A stretch of 64,000 bases of DNA. It comes from Calonectria ilicicola (lineage: Eukaryota > Ascomycota > Sordariomycetes > Hypocreales > Nectriaceae). Below are positions 1 to 12,926 of the stretch, in pieces. Both the position numbers and the translations under genes were made by a program. The notes under the pieces are model-generated. The model searched no databases, was not told where the DNA came from, and saw only the letters and a list, made by a program, of their open reading frames with translations. Where the stretch lies: assembly GCA_020809705.1 (NCBI GenBank), contig CP085827.1, positions 1,860,001-1,924,000 on the forward strand, given 5' to 3'. Positions within the stretch are counted from its first letter, which is position 1, and each line of letters starts with the position of its first letter.

Positions 1-2800
1 ATAATGGAGTACGATCTTTAATAATAATATTATTAAGCTATTAGTAGTCTATAATAAGGTATAGCTTCCTGTTTTTTTTAGGTATAAATATAATAAGGTA
101 ATTAGCTTTAGAGTTCGAAATATGGATATATCTCTTTTTAAGTATATCTTAGATATATTCCTTTAAGGTATTAAGCTTGATTTGGTTGAGATTATAAATA
201 GGGTAAAATTAGGTATTAGATTTATCTTTAAGGATGATTTTATAATCTTATTAATTAAACTTAGGTAGTCTAGTATCTAGTTCTTTTATAAAAAGCTTTT
301 TGTAGATTCAGTACTATAAGGGTATATTATATAATCTATCTATTCCTACTTTAGTCTTTATTTTTTAAGGCTTTTATCAATTTATTGGAATTATATTTTA
401 AGGTAGGTAATTATTTGTTATCTTTACTTTTTCTAATTATTCTTATATTTATATTTTGTTTTTTTAAATAGTGAAGATTTTCCTTTGCTTATATCTTTTG
501 CTTGGTTAGGGCTAGGAGTTCGAGATCTCTTAATTAGGTTTATGGAAATATTATTAGCTGCGTTATACTCCTTAGATATTTGCATCTAGCTAATATACTA
601 ATAGATATTAGGGTTATACTTATATAACTATAGGTACCCTAAAACTAGATTATATTATCCAATATCAATAATATTAAAGGTTATCCTTTGGTTTTTTCTT
701 TAATAAAGACCTTTAGGTAATCAATTTTCTTATTTATAATACTATTATTATATTCAAAAGGTATTCCTTCTATATTAATAATCTTATATAGGTCGACTTT
801 CATTATCCATAGTAGCTAAAGTTTATTAATTATTTGAGAATTTATATAATTTTGCTTAGCTCCACTATTCACTATAGCATTATACTACTTCCCTTTAATT
901 CTTACTTCTATTTTTAATTATTATTAGGGTTACTCTTTAATTATAAAGTATAGAGCTTTTTTAAGGAGTTCTTTCAGTAACTTTAGAGGTTGTTGCCTTA
1001 GCCGCTCCTATTATTCTTCTATAGGAAACTTTGCTTGTTTTTTAGTTTGATTTAGTGTTAGGTTATTGTTTTATTTATTATATGGATATTATATTTGGGG
1101 TCTTAATATTTATTTTAGGGCAATTTACTGTAATTGGGGAACTTAGGCTTACCTAATTCTAATATAGTAAACTGGTAATAGGGGTTTCTTTCTATTATTT
1201 TATATTAGTTGAAGTGTCTTCTATAGGTGCAATGAATGATTATATCTTCTACCCTAATGGGGAAGCATATTGCATGCTATTTTTGTTCTATATATTGGAG
1301 GCAATTATGATTGTAGTAGCTTATCTATGAGATATTCTTATGTTCTTTATATGCTATATTTAATCTAAGGTCATTCTCCTTATATTAGATAGGTTGGGGA
1401 TTGTGGTTTCTTAGTTGCTATTCGCTTTATATAAGTAAGAAGACTTTGTCTCTGTTTTATAAGGGTTCCTTGACTTGTTAGGCTATTCTTTCAATACTAG
1501 TTATTTATTTCCTATTTCTATTTTCATTATAAGTATAGGTATTCTACTATACTAGTGCTTTATTAGTATATATATCTAGGATAGATGCAAGGATTCTTAT
1601 CTTCTTGGCTTGTTCTAATTATTTGTGGGGAAGGTAGAATTAGCTTTTTTATTAGGTTGATTATGCTTTTCGGATAGTTTTATTGATTTTTTATTATGGG
1701 GTAAGTTTTACCTTATGTAACTTATGGTTTTCTGTATATTGCTTAACTATAGTAATTAGTTTATATTTCTTAATAACAGCAAGAACAACTTTTCCTATGG
1801 TATTCTCTTTTCCTTCTAGTATTAGGGTCTATTAAGTTTTTATAGTATTAAGTTGTTTCTGTTCTTCTAGTATAGGTTTGAACTGATTTTCTATTTTTGG
1901 GGAGTAGTATTTAAAGGATTTATATTCTTTTTTTTGTAATTAAAGTAAGTAATCTTACTTTTATTATACCCCTAGGTAGTGCTAAGTTCTATTAGTCCTA
2001 AATAAGTCCTATGTATAGTATTTTATTATTTATTTTAGATTTTTTCTTTATTTAGGATATATAGGTTTTTATTATTTTGGGTGTATTCTTTATATTAGTT
2101 AAATTATCTTTTGTTAATCTTGATAGCACTTTTGATATACTCTAAGAGTTTCTCTAGCCAATCTTCTTTATAGATTTTATTCTTGACTTTACTCTTTAAG
2201 CTTTTATAATAGAGTTTTATTAATATATTATTATCCTAGGTTATTTGTGCTATAATTCTTTTAAATTTGGCCAAATACTAGTTATAAGATTTTATTTATT
2301 TAAGTTTATATAATTAGTTTATAGCTTATTATTTTATATTAATTATATTAAAATTATCTTTAATAACAATTTTAAAATATTCCTAGTCTTTAAAGATCTC
2401 TTAGATTTCTTCATTTTAATTAATATTATCCTTATTTTCTAAATAATCTCTTATAATAAATTTAAACTATACTCCTACATCCCCTTAAAGAAGGGTTTTA
2501 GTATATAATACTTAGGCTTTAGGAGTTACTAGTTAGGTTGGGAAGAAGTGGAAGTATCCCTTCATTTGGGTAAGGAAGGGGACTATATCGGCGGTTTTCC
2601 TAGGAAAGGTTCTAGAATCAGGGGTCTTAGAATTTCACTAATGTCTTTACCCTTATTTCCTTTAATTGTAGTGGTTCCGGCTTTTTCTACTTTAAATTGT
2701 ACTTATATATCTATAAGTTTCTTCTTAACCTACTATAATTCTATAATTAACTTAGTATTATTAAAAGGAGTAATAGTAGTAAGGTTCTTTCTAGATATTA
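1..2800 (-). mobile_element. Degenerate Ty3/gypsy retrotransposon relic (gag, protease, start of RT), truncated by the window edge
   Basis: Reading the minus strand through its stop codons recovers typical fungal gypsy domains in the right order. Gag lies at about 2700-1000, recognisable from phrases such as MKGYFHFFPTQLVTP and IYKEDWLEKLLEYIK. A retropepsin lies at about 900-600, with NSGAKQNYI where the family has DSGA, followed by NIEGIPFEYNN. The N-terminal part of the reverse transcriptase lies at about 190-1, with IPKKNRKLYLIIDY and IIIKDRTPL. Stops are mainly TAA/TAG where Gln or Arg is expected, as C-to-T mutation would give. No intact frame remains. The rest of pol lies beyond base 1. 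No LTR was identified on the right side. Confidence 0.75.
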
Positions 2801-3247
2801 TTATTACTTAATTATTAATATAAATAATTAATTAAATAAGAGCTTTTAATATATAATGATCTAGTTAATTCTTAACTTAATAAACCAATTAGAATAAAGG
2901 ATTTATTATTAGTAGGATAATTAAATGCATTATAATAAAATAAAGTAATAGAAGTATTATATTAGGTAATAGTTAATTGTAATTAAGGTAATCAAGTTAT
3001 ATTAAAAGCTAGTTAGTATTAGTTATAAAGGTGGATTTTAATCTATCTATATACTATTACCTAATAGACGCTCACTACATTAGTTCTATCTAATATATTG
3101 GTAATTAAGGTAGTAATCATAGGGTAATTACTAATACTATAAGTAATCGCTTGTGAGCGCTTCCTTATTGGTTGGTGTGGGGCTATAGGGTAGGTGAGCA
3201 TCGTTTCTGCCTTGTTTGACCGCCCAGGCGTGTTATGGGTTATAACA

Positions 3248-3854
3248 AAAATACCTTAGTATTGGTTTTATCATCCGTTGTTGCTTTTGGATAAAGGTCT
3301 TATTCTTATTTGAAAGATTCTCCTTCTTAAGAAGGAGTTTGCATTCCTAAAGGATCAGCTTGATTCTAATCTAATCCTCTATATTATCTTGCTTTTATGC
3401 CTTTATTACTTCTTTCTGGAGTTTTTCTAGTTTTCGATCCTTTGTATCCAGCTTAATATTGTTAGCTTGGATTTCTCAATGAATATATTGAGCTATAGAT
3501 TCCATTTCTAGAGGGCTGTCACCCTCGTAGATGATACATTATTTAAACATCTTGGTTATGTGTGTATATGTTTTTGAGAGGGTCTGTTTAGTATATATTT
3601 AAGAGAAGGTTGTTTGAGAGAGGTTTGTTTAAGTGTGCGTTACTGCATTCCTGGCTGAAAATTCTTCCTTTTATTGTACGAGGGTTCCATCTATCAAGGT
3701 TTTCATCTTGTGTTGCCTTTAGGCTTCAGAGTTGGCATAAGGGCGATTGTACCAATCGATGTGAAAGTCTATCATGAGGCGTGCCTTTAGGTCCCGTGAC
3801 CTTGTCGGCATCTTCCTTTCCTAAAAGGAAGAAAATAACTATATGAAAGACATA
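3248..3854 (-). repeat. 607-bp repeat copy 1, carrying a broken minus-strand reading frame
   Basis: This segment is repeated in the same orientation at 5707-6290, where it is 23 bp shorter and has more T/A. On the minus strand a frame opens with an ATG near 3810 (MPTRSRDLKARLMIDF...) and runs to about 3230, broken only by TAA/TAG/TGA codons at Gln- or Arg-like positions. Its second half is rich in Lys, Glu and Gln and looks coiled-coil-like (NNIKLDTKDRKLEKLQKE). It is locally richer in G+C than the surrounding DNA, so it is a younger or less mutated insertion. I do not recognise the protein. It could be the gag-like first ORF of an unclassified retroelement or a captured host gene. Confidence 0.6.
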
Positions 3855-3999
3855 GCCACATTTAGTTCCTATTAATCTCTAGGGCTACCAAGTAGCTTAA
3901 TATATTTAGGATAAAGTTCTTCTTTTCTAAAAGATAATATATATTAAGTTTATATTTTAATAAGTAGATTAAAGTAATTATTAATTTATAATTTACTTG

Positions 4000-6900
4000 G
4001 TTTGTATTAGATATAATAAGTATAGTTTTCTTTATAATTTATTTTATTATAAAGTAATTTATAAAGGTAATTGTTAAATATGTTGATAATTAGATGTATA
4101 TATATAATCTTTTAATTATTTATATTAAATATACTATCTTTAGTTCTAATAGATTATAATTTCTTTTTATTAAATTAAGAGTATAACTTAAAAAGTAAAT
4201 AGATTTTATTATTATTATTAGGATATATAATATCTTATTCTATTTATAATTATTTTTAAGATAGAAAAGTATTACTCCAAAGCCTTATTAAATACTTATA
4301 TCTATTTAAAAATATAGTTTCTTATTTTATTTAAAATAAAAGAATATTTTTATATTAATTACTTTATATTAGATTATTTTAAATATAAATCTTTCTTTCT
4401 TTATAAGATTATAATATATTATATAAATATAAGCCTTTTATTTATTAAAATTTCTATTAATTACTTTATCTTATTTATATCTTACTCTTAATAATATAAT
4501 CTTATATTTTTATAAAAGCTTTATAAATTAAATATAATATAGGATAAGGTACTTAATATATCCTATAGCTCTAATATACTACTCTAAAACTAATAATTAA
4601 ATTAAGAACTCTAATTTTACAAATAATACAATCCATTCCTCTATAATAATTAAACCAAAAGTATCTACTTAAAAGCCAAATACTTATATACTAAAGTATC
4701 TAATCTAGCTCTTTTTAAAGGAGATAATAATATTCTTTTCTTAAAAGAATTTAAATAACTTTTATAAATATCTAAGGTACTTTTTTCTATTTTAAAGAAG
4801 ATTATAATATTATTAATAAAGGTTTTATAGAATTTATAATATAAATATAATAAATAGTTTATATATTATTATATATATATTAAAAAGTTCTAGAATCCTA
4901 TTAAGGTAATTATTAATTACTTTAATCTTTAATAATTAATTATTATAAAGTAATTATAATACTTTAATCTTATTTTAAATTAAAAAAAAATAATAATATA
5001 TTAATAATTATAATATACTAAATTCCTTAAAGTATTTAAATAATATCTTTCTATTTTAATAATAAATAATTATCTAAGATAATAATCTTATTAAAGGTAT
5101 ATAAATCTACTATTATCCTTCCTTTTAATTTCTTATTAATTATTTTCTATATAATAAAAATAGATATTATAAATAAAATTAGTTCTTTAATTTATTCTAA
5201 TTTACCTTATTAATAAAATTTATTAAACTTTATATTAATAAATTATTAATCTTTTAAATTAGATAGATAAAGGTATTAGAAGATAGTTTATTTATATTAA
5301 TTATTAATAAGTAATACTTATAGCTCTTTATCTTTTAATACTTCTACTAAGCTTATATTATTTTATAATTAAGTATACTTTTTTATTAAAACTTTAATCT
5401 TTTTAATAAAGTAATTATTTTAATTATAAATATATACTTCTTTTATTATAATAATCTTAAGAAGATTAAATATTTATTAAATATATATTTAATATAAAAT
5501 CACTGCTCGTATCCTGTTAGTTGTTTGATTGAACCGTTGTTTGCATTTCCTATTCTACAGCCTTTCCTACCTTTTTCCTTCCACTATACTATATTTATGA
5601 TTGTTCAATTTAACATATCAATCCATATAAAACCCTCATTCTTTATTTCCTCCAAAAATCTCTCTTAATTCTCCTTAAAGAAAGGTTTTTTATATTTAAA
5701 TATATTAAAATACCTTAATATTAGTTTTATTATCTATTATTACTTTTAAATAAAGATCTTATCCTTATTCAAAAGATTCTCCTTCTTAAAAAGAAGTTTA
5801 TATTTTTAAAGAATCAACTTAATTCTAATCTAATTCTTTATATTATCTTACTTTTATATCTTTATTACTTTTTTCTAAAGTTTTTCTAATTTTTAATTCT
5901 TTATATTTAGCTTAATATTATTAACTTAGATTTTTTAATAGATGTATTAAGCTATGGATTCTATTTCTGGAGGGCTATTGCTCTTGTAGATGATATATTG
6001 TTTAAATATCTTGGTTGTGTGTGTATGTGTTTTTAAGAGGGTTTGTTTGGTATATATTTGAGAGAGGGTTATTTAAGAGAGGTTTATTTAAGTAAAATTC
6101 TTCCTTTTATTGTATAAGGGTTCCATTTATTAAGGTTTTTATCTTGTGTTGTCTTTAGGCTTTAGAGTTGGTATAAGGGTGATTGTATTAATTGATGTGA
6201 AAGTCTATTATGAGGCATGTCTTTAGGTCCTGTGACCTTGTTGGCATCTTCCTTTCCTAAAAGGAAGAAAATAACTATATGAAAGACATATTTAATATAA
6301 AATACTTAATTATCTTTTAGGTATTAAGGTAAAGTTTTTAATAATTTTATTATTTATTTTAATAATAATAGTTTTTAATTCTTATATAAAGTATATTATT
6401 ACTTTTAAAAATAATTTTCTTCTTTACTTTTAAAATAATTTAGCTATATATATATTAATAAAAATAATATTATTAAATAATCTTATAATTATATTAATTA
6501 TTATTAATTAATTTTAATTTACTTTATAATTATTAGTAATAATTATTATATTAATTAAGGTAAATATAAACTTAAATTTTATAATACTTATTTATAGTAA
6601 AAATATACCTTTTTCTTTAGATACTATATTTAAAGCTTTATTTTTAAATATTATATAAATTATAGTTATAATTGTAAGTACTTGGATCTATATAATAGCT
6701 ATAAATGCCTACTTCTTCTTATACTTAATAATATTATTAAACTTTTATTTCTAATAAAGCTTAATAGTTTTTTTAAAATTATTAATAATTATAATTTTAG
6801 CTAAGATATTATAATTAATTATTATATTTATTATATATTTAGTAAAAGTATAAAATATAAATATTTAATTTTTAAAAATCTCTTTCTAAGTTGCTAATAT

Positions 6901-8946
6901 AATATATACTTATCTTATAAGAATAACTATATCTTTAGCCACTTTAACTCATTAAATTATATTCTTTTTTAAATAATTAATATAGTATAGAATATAGAAA
7001 TCATCTAAGGTATTATAGTAAAGCTATCTTTATAATATAATAATATTAATCTTATAAAGATCTAAGAAACTATTCCTAAAAAAGGCCTTTAATTTAAATC
7101 TATCTTATATTTATATATTAATTATAAACTTTATTATTTATTTAATAATTTTATTAATATTTATTTCTTTAATAAATATATTATAGATTATTTATTTATT
7201 AATTTAAATTATATTATTAATATTATTAATAAATATTAAGGTTTTTTACTTTATAATATAATTAAATAATTATAATAACTCTTTATTAATTATAAGATTT
7301 CTATACTTTATATTAATATAAATCTTCTTTTCTTTCTTATTATCTTTATTAATCTTAATCTTAATATATATATAAATATAATATATATTACTTACTCTTA
7401 CCCTTTTATATAAAATAAATAACTTATTTATAGGTAATAATTACTTAAGTTTCTTTCTTTTAGATCCTTAATATCCTTTATTAAGATATATAAAGAGTTT
7501 ATTATAGGAGAGGAAGTTCTACTTATAGCCCTTATAATATACTTCCTTAGAGGGGATTATAAGTGTTTCTTTAGCTAGCTCTATAGGTTTTATATAGATA
7601 TTAATATATATATATTCTTTAAAAAAAACTAAAAAATTAAAAGTATATTTATATTAAGTATACTTATTCTTTCTCTAAGCACTTTATAGGACCTATTCCT
7701 ATAATAGTATATAATATTTATCCTAAGAAGCTTTAAAGGTAGTAGACTTATTAAAGCTTAATTTACCCTTCTTAGGGCTAGATTTTTATTCTTGGTTGGC
7801 AGGTTTCTCTTTAGTAAGGTATTTACCTTTAGATTTCACCTTCTTATTTTTATATAAGCTATCTTTAATAGGATACTATTATTCCTAGGATTAGTTCTAG
7901 TCCTTATATTACTTATCCTTATAATAATAATTATAATTATAATTATTTAATTATTTATTATTTTAATAAGTATAATATTTTTATTTATTAGTATTATTAT
8001 ATTTTTTTTTATAGTATAATTATTAATTATTTTAATATTTTTATTAAAAGTTTATTTATTTATTTTTAAATATTATTATATTAATATTTTTCTTTTAATT
8101 TTTATAATTCTAAATAAATTTAATAATAATTATCTTAAATATTAAAACTTATAATAAATATATAATTTTATAATTAATAAATAAAAAGATTATTTTAAGA
8201 ATCTCTCTATCTATCTATATTCTAGCTTATTTAATAAACTTAATTTTATATTATATTTAAAAAAGAAAAAATATATTTTATTAAATAAAATTAAATATAT
8301 ATTTCTTAATTATATACTCTTCTAATAAATCTAACTCCTAGGGCTTAAATTATTTTATAAGATCTTAATAAAAGTAAAAGATAAAGCCCTTTATAATCTT
8401 AGCTTATTTTTTATTATTAAGCTTCTTTATTAATTACTTATAAACTATATTTTAAAATATTATAAAATAATACTTTTAAAAAGAATCTTTATTAAATTAT
8501 TTAAAGATTTTAAAATATATATAAAAAAAGCTAATATTAATATAAAATTATTTACCTTATATAATAATAAGTCCTTACTTTCTAAAATCTTTAAAATCTA
8601 AATTAAAGATTTTAATAATATTATATTTAATTTATTTTCTATTTACTTAATTACTTATTAAAAGTAATATTTAAAAATCTTTATTAATTATTTTTTAAAT
8701 ATTAATTTATTATAATAAATTCCTTATTTTATAACTCTTTTTATCTTCTCTTTATCTAAAAACTAATCTTTATATTATTTATTAAGCTTTATAATAAATA
8801 CCCTTTAATTAATAATCTTAACTCTTTAAAACTTTAATTAAAGCTAAAGGGTATTATCCTTTATAAATCCTATCTTTTTATTTCTATTTTTTCTAAGGAT
8901 TAGATTTATTAAAAGAGATCTTCTTTCTCTTAGAAAGATATAGGCT
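4000..8946 (-). mobile_element. Heavily RIP-mutated Ty3/gypsy relic, interrupted by later insertions
   Basis: This stretch is extremely AT-rich and has no open frame. Minus-strand translation through stops gives a plausible domain order. A degraded C2H2-type finger lies at about 7560-7430 (NFLSYNKLF, with Tyr at Cys positions as TGT-to-TAT would give). A retropepsin-like region and its C-terminal extension follow to about 6520. RT motifs lie at about 5160-5010 (KLKGRIIVDLYTFNKI, DNYLLL) and about 4840-4780, where the YxDD box reads FINN, which G-to-A change of both Asp codons would explain. The order matches a fungal gypsy polyprotein. The segment at 5501-6287 is a later insertion. Boundaries are approximate, and the assignment rests on pattern recognition in mutated sequence. 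Confidence 0.5.
5485..6303 (-). mobile_element. 787-bp insertion with 16-bp flanking direct repeats, containing repeat copy 2
   Basis: The 16-bp sequence ATATTTAATATAAAAT occurs at 5485-5500 and again at 6288-6303, bracketing 5501-6287. The inserted block is visibly less AT-rich than the DNA on either side. Bases 5707-6290 are the second copy of the repeat at 3248-3854. Copy 2 lacks 23 bp, which shifts its minus-strand frame, and has many further C-to-T and G-to-A changes. The part at 5501-5706 has no counterpart next to copy 1. A long target duplication of this kind is usual for target-primed (LINE-like) insertion, but I see no poly-A or tandem 3' tail, so the class is open. Confidence 0.55.
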
Positions 8947-8951
8947 TTATT

Positions 8952-9163
8952 TGTGAAGGGCTGGTCCTGGGTTTATTTAACCTGAAGGGTGCTCTGTATT
9001 GGTCTATCTAAAGCTAAGGAGGAAGGAGAAGAAGACGATTAGAAGAACGTGTTCTTCTGATTATATATGCCTTGGTATGCCCTTGCTACCAATATAGTTA
9101 TGAAGCTTAATTTAGGTGGATACGGTATAGCTGTAATTCTTTGCTAGGCTTCAGTCTATGATA
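8952..9163 (-). repeat. 3' LTR of the chromovirus-type element
   Basis: A 212-bp direct copy of 14109-14320. On the plus strand it begins TGTGAAGGGC and ends ...CTATGATA, where the other copy ends CTGTGACA, so the terminal TG...CA has become TG...TA. It has 13 of the 15 transition differences in the T/A direction and is therefore the more mutated LTR. Confidence 0.93.
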
Positions 9164-9199
9164 TTACCCCCCCTCTCTTCCAAGCAACAACTTCGCCAC

Positions 9200-12100
9200 T
9201 TCGGTGCTGTATACTTGCTTACCGGGCCATCTGATTCCATGATCGGCCTATAGGTAGCTTCATATGTATCCAGGGCTTCTAGCTCTATTAAGAACTTTAC
9301 TGGTTGCCAAATAGGTTCTTTATAGCCATATTATTGAATAAGAGCTTCTTGGATCTTGCTTTATTCTTGTTGCTTCTACCTAGTATATAGGATTTCTTCG
9401 ATTATCTACTTATCTTCGCCATTTATTTGAATTGGCGGGGGCTGGAAGTTATCCTATTGTTATCCTGGTAAGGGATCTTGTTATGCTCTTTTTAAGAGGT
9501 CAATGTGGAATTGTGGGTATATTGCCCCAGGTACGTCAATCTTTACTATATGTGTATTTATTACCTTTATTATAGTGTATTGCTGATGTAGCCAATCTAG
9601 CTTCTTGTAAGGCCTAGGGGACTTGTAGTTGGTCAGATTAACCTAGACCTTGTCTTTAACCTTGAACCTCTCCGCTGGCATCTGCTTTTTATTTGTTGCC
9701 TATTCATAGTACTATTGTGTTGTAGTTGCTGTAGCCTGTGCAAATTCTATAGCATTTTAAATCTTCTATAGTAGGTTTCTAGCCCGGGCCTTATTATTAC
9801 TCAGTAGTAACTCCACAGCAATCTCCTGGACCTTAAAGGGCTTTATATAGTACCTATGCTCTAAGAAGAAGGGACTTATCTTTATAACCAAGTTCTCATA
9901 GTTGTTTAGCGCTAACTACACTACTAGGAGATAATGACCCCAATCCTTCTGCGAATAACAAACATATACTTGCAGGTATACTTGGATTTCCTGGTTCATC
10001 CGTTCTGGCCCCCCATCAGTCTGCGGGTGGTATGCTGTGCTAAGCTGCTATGTAATGCCAGCTAGCTTGCAGAAGGCTCGCCAGAACCTATTGGTCCAAT
10101 TGCTCCCTCGGTTACTAATAATAGACCGGGGCATCCTATGTGATCTGTAATGGCAGCTAAGGAACCGTTCTGCACAGGCTTCTGCTTCCATTATAGGTAT
10201 AATCTCGAGTATGATAGCTCGTGTAAGTCAATCAACTATCACCCATAAATATTGAGACTTATCCTTACCTATTAGAGGAAGATCTATTATAAAATCCATA
10301 GCTAGATTACTCTGTGGCCGTTCTAGAACCGGCAAAGGCTTTAATAGCCCTCTCTTTAACTGCCGCTAGATATGACTTCTTCCGCAGACTTGACAATTAG
10401 CAACAAACTGGCGGACTAGCTGCAATAGTCCTAGCCAAAAGAATTGCCTTAATACTAAGGCTATTATGCTATCATGGCCTAGGTGATCTCCAGTAGCGGC
10501 ATTATGCTCCATCTGCACAATGCAAGTACATAGTACCTTTGCATCAATCTCGCTACCAGGTACCCACAACCGGTCTCGGAAGGTCAACCGACCTTCAGCA
10601 TCTAAAGCACATTCTAAGATCTAAACCTTCAGACCTAACTTAGGTGGCAGACTTTGCTCCTGCTACTATACCATAGTATATACACTTGTATAAGTCTCAT
10701 CCATAGCAATAGCTTGATCCCATAAATCCTATAGCTCCAGATAATCAGAGAAAACTACCATCTGTAATATCTCTACCTAGGCTACCCGAAGAATAACTTG
10801 CTCCGGCATAGTCACTCCATCCTGTGGAATAGCTAGTTGAGGGATTAACTGCAGGTAACGGCCCTGCTCCCTAGGGTCTTCGACCCCCTTGGGTATATCC
10901 TGCTCTCTGCGGCTTAGTGTATTTGGCGCTACTGCCTTGCTGCTGGGTCGATACTTAAGCTGGAAATTATATTCTGATAGCTATCCTACCCAACAACTCT
11001 GTCGCTCTGTAAGATACTGACGTTTTATAAAGTATGTTAGGTTCTTATGATCTGTAATGATAGTAAATGGGCCACAGCTGTGCAGTTCTGCTCTCCAAGC
11101 ATCTAGGCAACGTATGATCGCTAGTATCTCCTTGTTGTAGATCGGGTAGTTATATTCTGCTGGGCTTAGCCGTTGTAAGTGAAAGGCAACTAGCCAACAG
11201 CAGCCTTGCTCATCTTCTTGAGCTAGAACTCCTCCTAGTGCATTACCTAAGCAATCAGCCTTAAGAAATATTAGTTTATCCGGATCCCACTGTTGCAACA
11301 TAGGAGCTTCGCAAAACCTATGCTTGAGTTCCTGGAAAGCTGCTTCCTCGCTAGGTCCCCATTCAAAGGTAACCCCTTTCCAAGTTAACATCGTCAGGGG
11401 GACTAATATCTTTGCAAAGTCCGGTATAAAGATCCGATAGTAATTTGCAAAGCCTAAAAAACTCTACACACCTTTCACTATCTGGGGTACTTTCCATTTG
11501 CGAATTACTCGCTGCTTCTCTAGGTCACAGGATACTCCTTTCCCAGCCTGCACAATAAATCCTAGGTATTTTACCTCTTGGACTACAAACTTATACTTCT
11601 TTGAATCTAGATGTAATCCAGCAATAGCCAAGGCACAGAGTACCTTCTGTACCTTTACTAGATGATCCTTCTTTGAGCCGCTGGAATAGATCAATATATC
11701 ATCCAAATAGGCTGTAGCAAAGTTATCTAGAAAGTCTTATAACACCTTGTTCATATACCTCTAGAATGTAGCAGGTGCGCCGCTCAGGCTGAATGGGCAT
11801 ACCAGCCACTCGTACAGCCCAAACCGGGTCCAGAAGGCAATCTTGGCCTTATGCCCTTTAGCTATTCGGACCTTATGGAAGGCAGCAACCATATCCAGCT
11901 TAGTAAACCACTTAACCTTGGATAGATTCCGCAGTATCTCCGTGATTAAGGGAAGAGGATACCGGTCCCGCTGTGTAATAGCATTAAGCGCATGGTAATT
12001 ACAACAAAAGCGTAGTCCTCCTCCAGGCTTCCTAACAAATAATACCAGGGCGCTAGCAGCCGAGCTACTAGCTTGGATAAATCCCTTATCTAATAGATCT

Positions 12101-12910
12101 CTAAGAGTCTTCCTGAGGACTAGCAATTCCTCCCTAGACATATTATATAGAGGTCCCCAAGGGAGCGGTAGTTCATCCCCGAACTTGTCTTGCTGTAGGT
12201 TGATCTTATGATCAACGCCTGGTCAGTGTGGTGGTAGTTTAGCTGCCTCCGTTGCTGAGAATAGTTCTCCAAATTCATCAAGCAATACAGCCGGAACCCA
12301 TTCCTTTAGGTCTTCCTTAACCTTCCGTTGAAGGGCTTCTTCAATATCTTTTAAGCTGATAGATTGCACTAATAATGCTGCTAGACCACGTGTCCTACGC
12401 AAGCGGCGACATTCAGCTGCAAAGGTCGCAGCTGTAACACAACGAGCTGCCTGTATCTGACGGACCCCTAGGGTTTCTTCTTCACCAGCAAGCTACAGCT
12501 TGATTCCAGCTACCCCATAGATAATACACTCCTTTGCCACATCATAAATAACCTCATTTGCCTTTAACCAAGGCTTGCCTAGGAATAAATCCTCTTCTAG
12601 GCCTTTCACAGCGTAGGCATACAGCCTCTGCTCATAACCTCCTACCTCAAGGGTCAATGCCACGACCCCGGAGGCATAAGTCCTTTCCTTAGACTCGGTA
12701 AAGCCACTAAGCTGTCGTGGCTTCTTCTCAACATACGGAAGGGCTAGCCGGTTGGCTAGATCTTTACTCACAAGGGCAAAAGCATTACAGCCTGTATCAA
12801 TAAGGGCTTAAATAGGTTGATCGTTGACTCTTGCTTCAACTAGAGCTGATCCACTAATCATCATAGGCTTTTGCTTTGCCCACCCTTGGAGATCTTCCCT
12901 AGATGGCTCT
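9200..12910 (-). pseudogene. pol (protease, RT, RNase H, integrase, chromodomain), with many stops
   Basis: Domains run from right to left. The protease has ALIDTGCNAFALV near 12800-12765, just after a TAA stop (12810-12808) in a Gln position. RT lies at 12141-11464, with [13 protein letters not shown] and the catalytic YLDD box near 11700. RNase H lies at about 11390-10960 (FLKADCLGNALGGVLAQE, TDHKNL). The integrase zinc-binding part lies at 10587-10366 (H...H...CQVCG), followed by a core with MDFIIDLP and YHPQTDGGPERMNQ. A GPY/F-like region lies at about 9690-9560. The chromodomain lies at about 9420-9275 (IIEEILYTR, YGYKEPIWQPVKFL). Stops fall chiefly at Gln, Arg and Trp positions. The element cannot make its own enzyme. 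Confidence 0.85.
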
Positions 12911-12926
12911 AATACCCGACTTTGTA

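Noticed and set aside
2548..2811. 87-codon plus-strand open frame in the AT-rich island
   Set aside because: The opposite strand here translates into the N-terminal part of a gypsy Gag; the plus-strand frame is its shadow.
3248..6290. The two 600-bp direct repeats as LTRs of one element with a 1.85-kb interior
   Set aside because: The repeat carries a coding-like frame, not LTR signals; no purine tract or primer site adjoins it; copy 2 is bracketed by its own 16-bp duplication, so the copies look like separate insertions.
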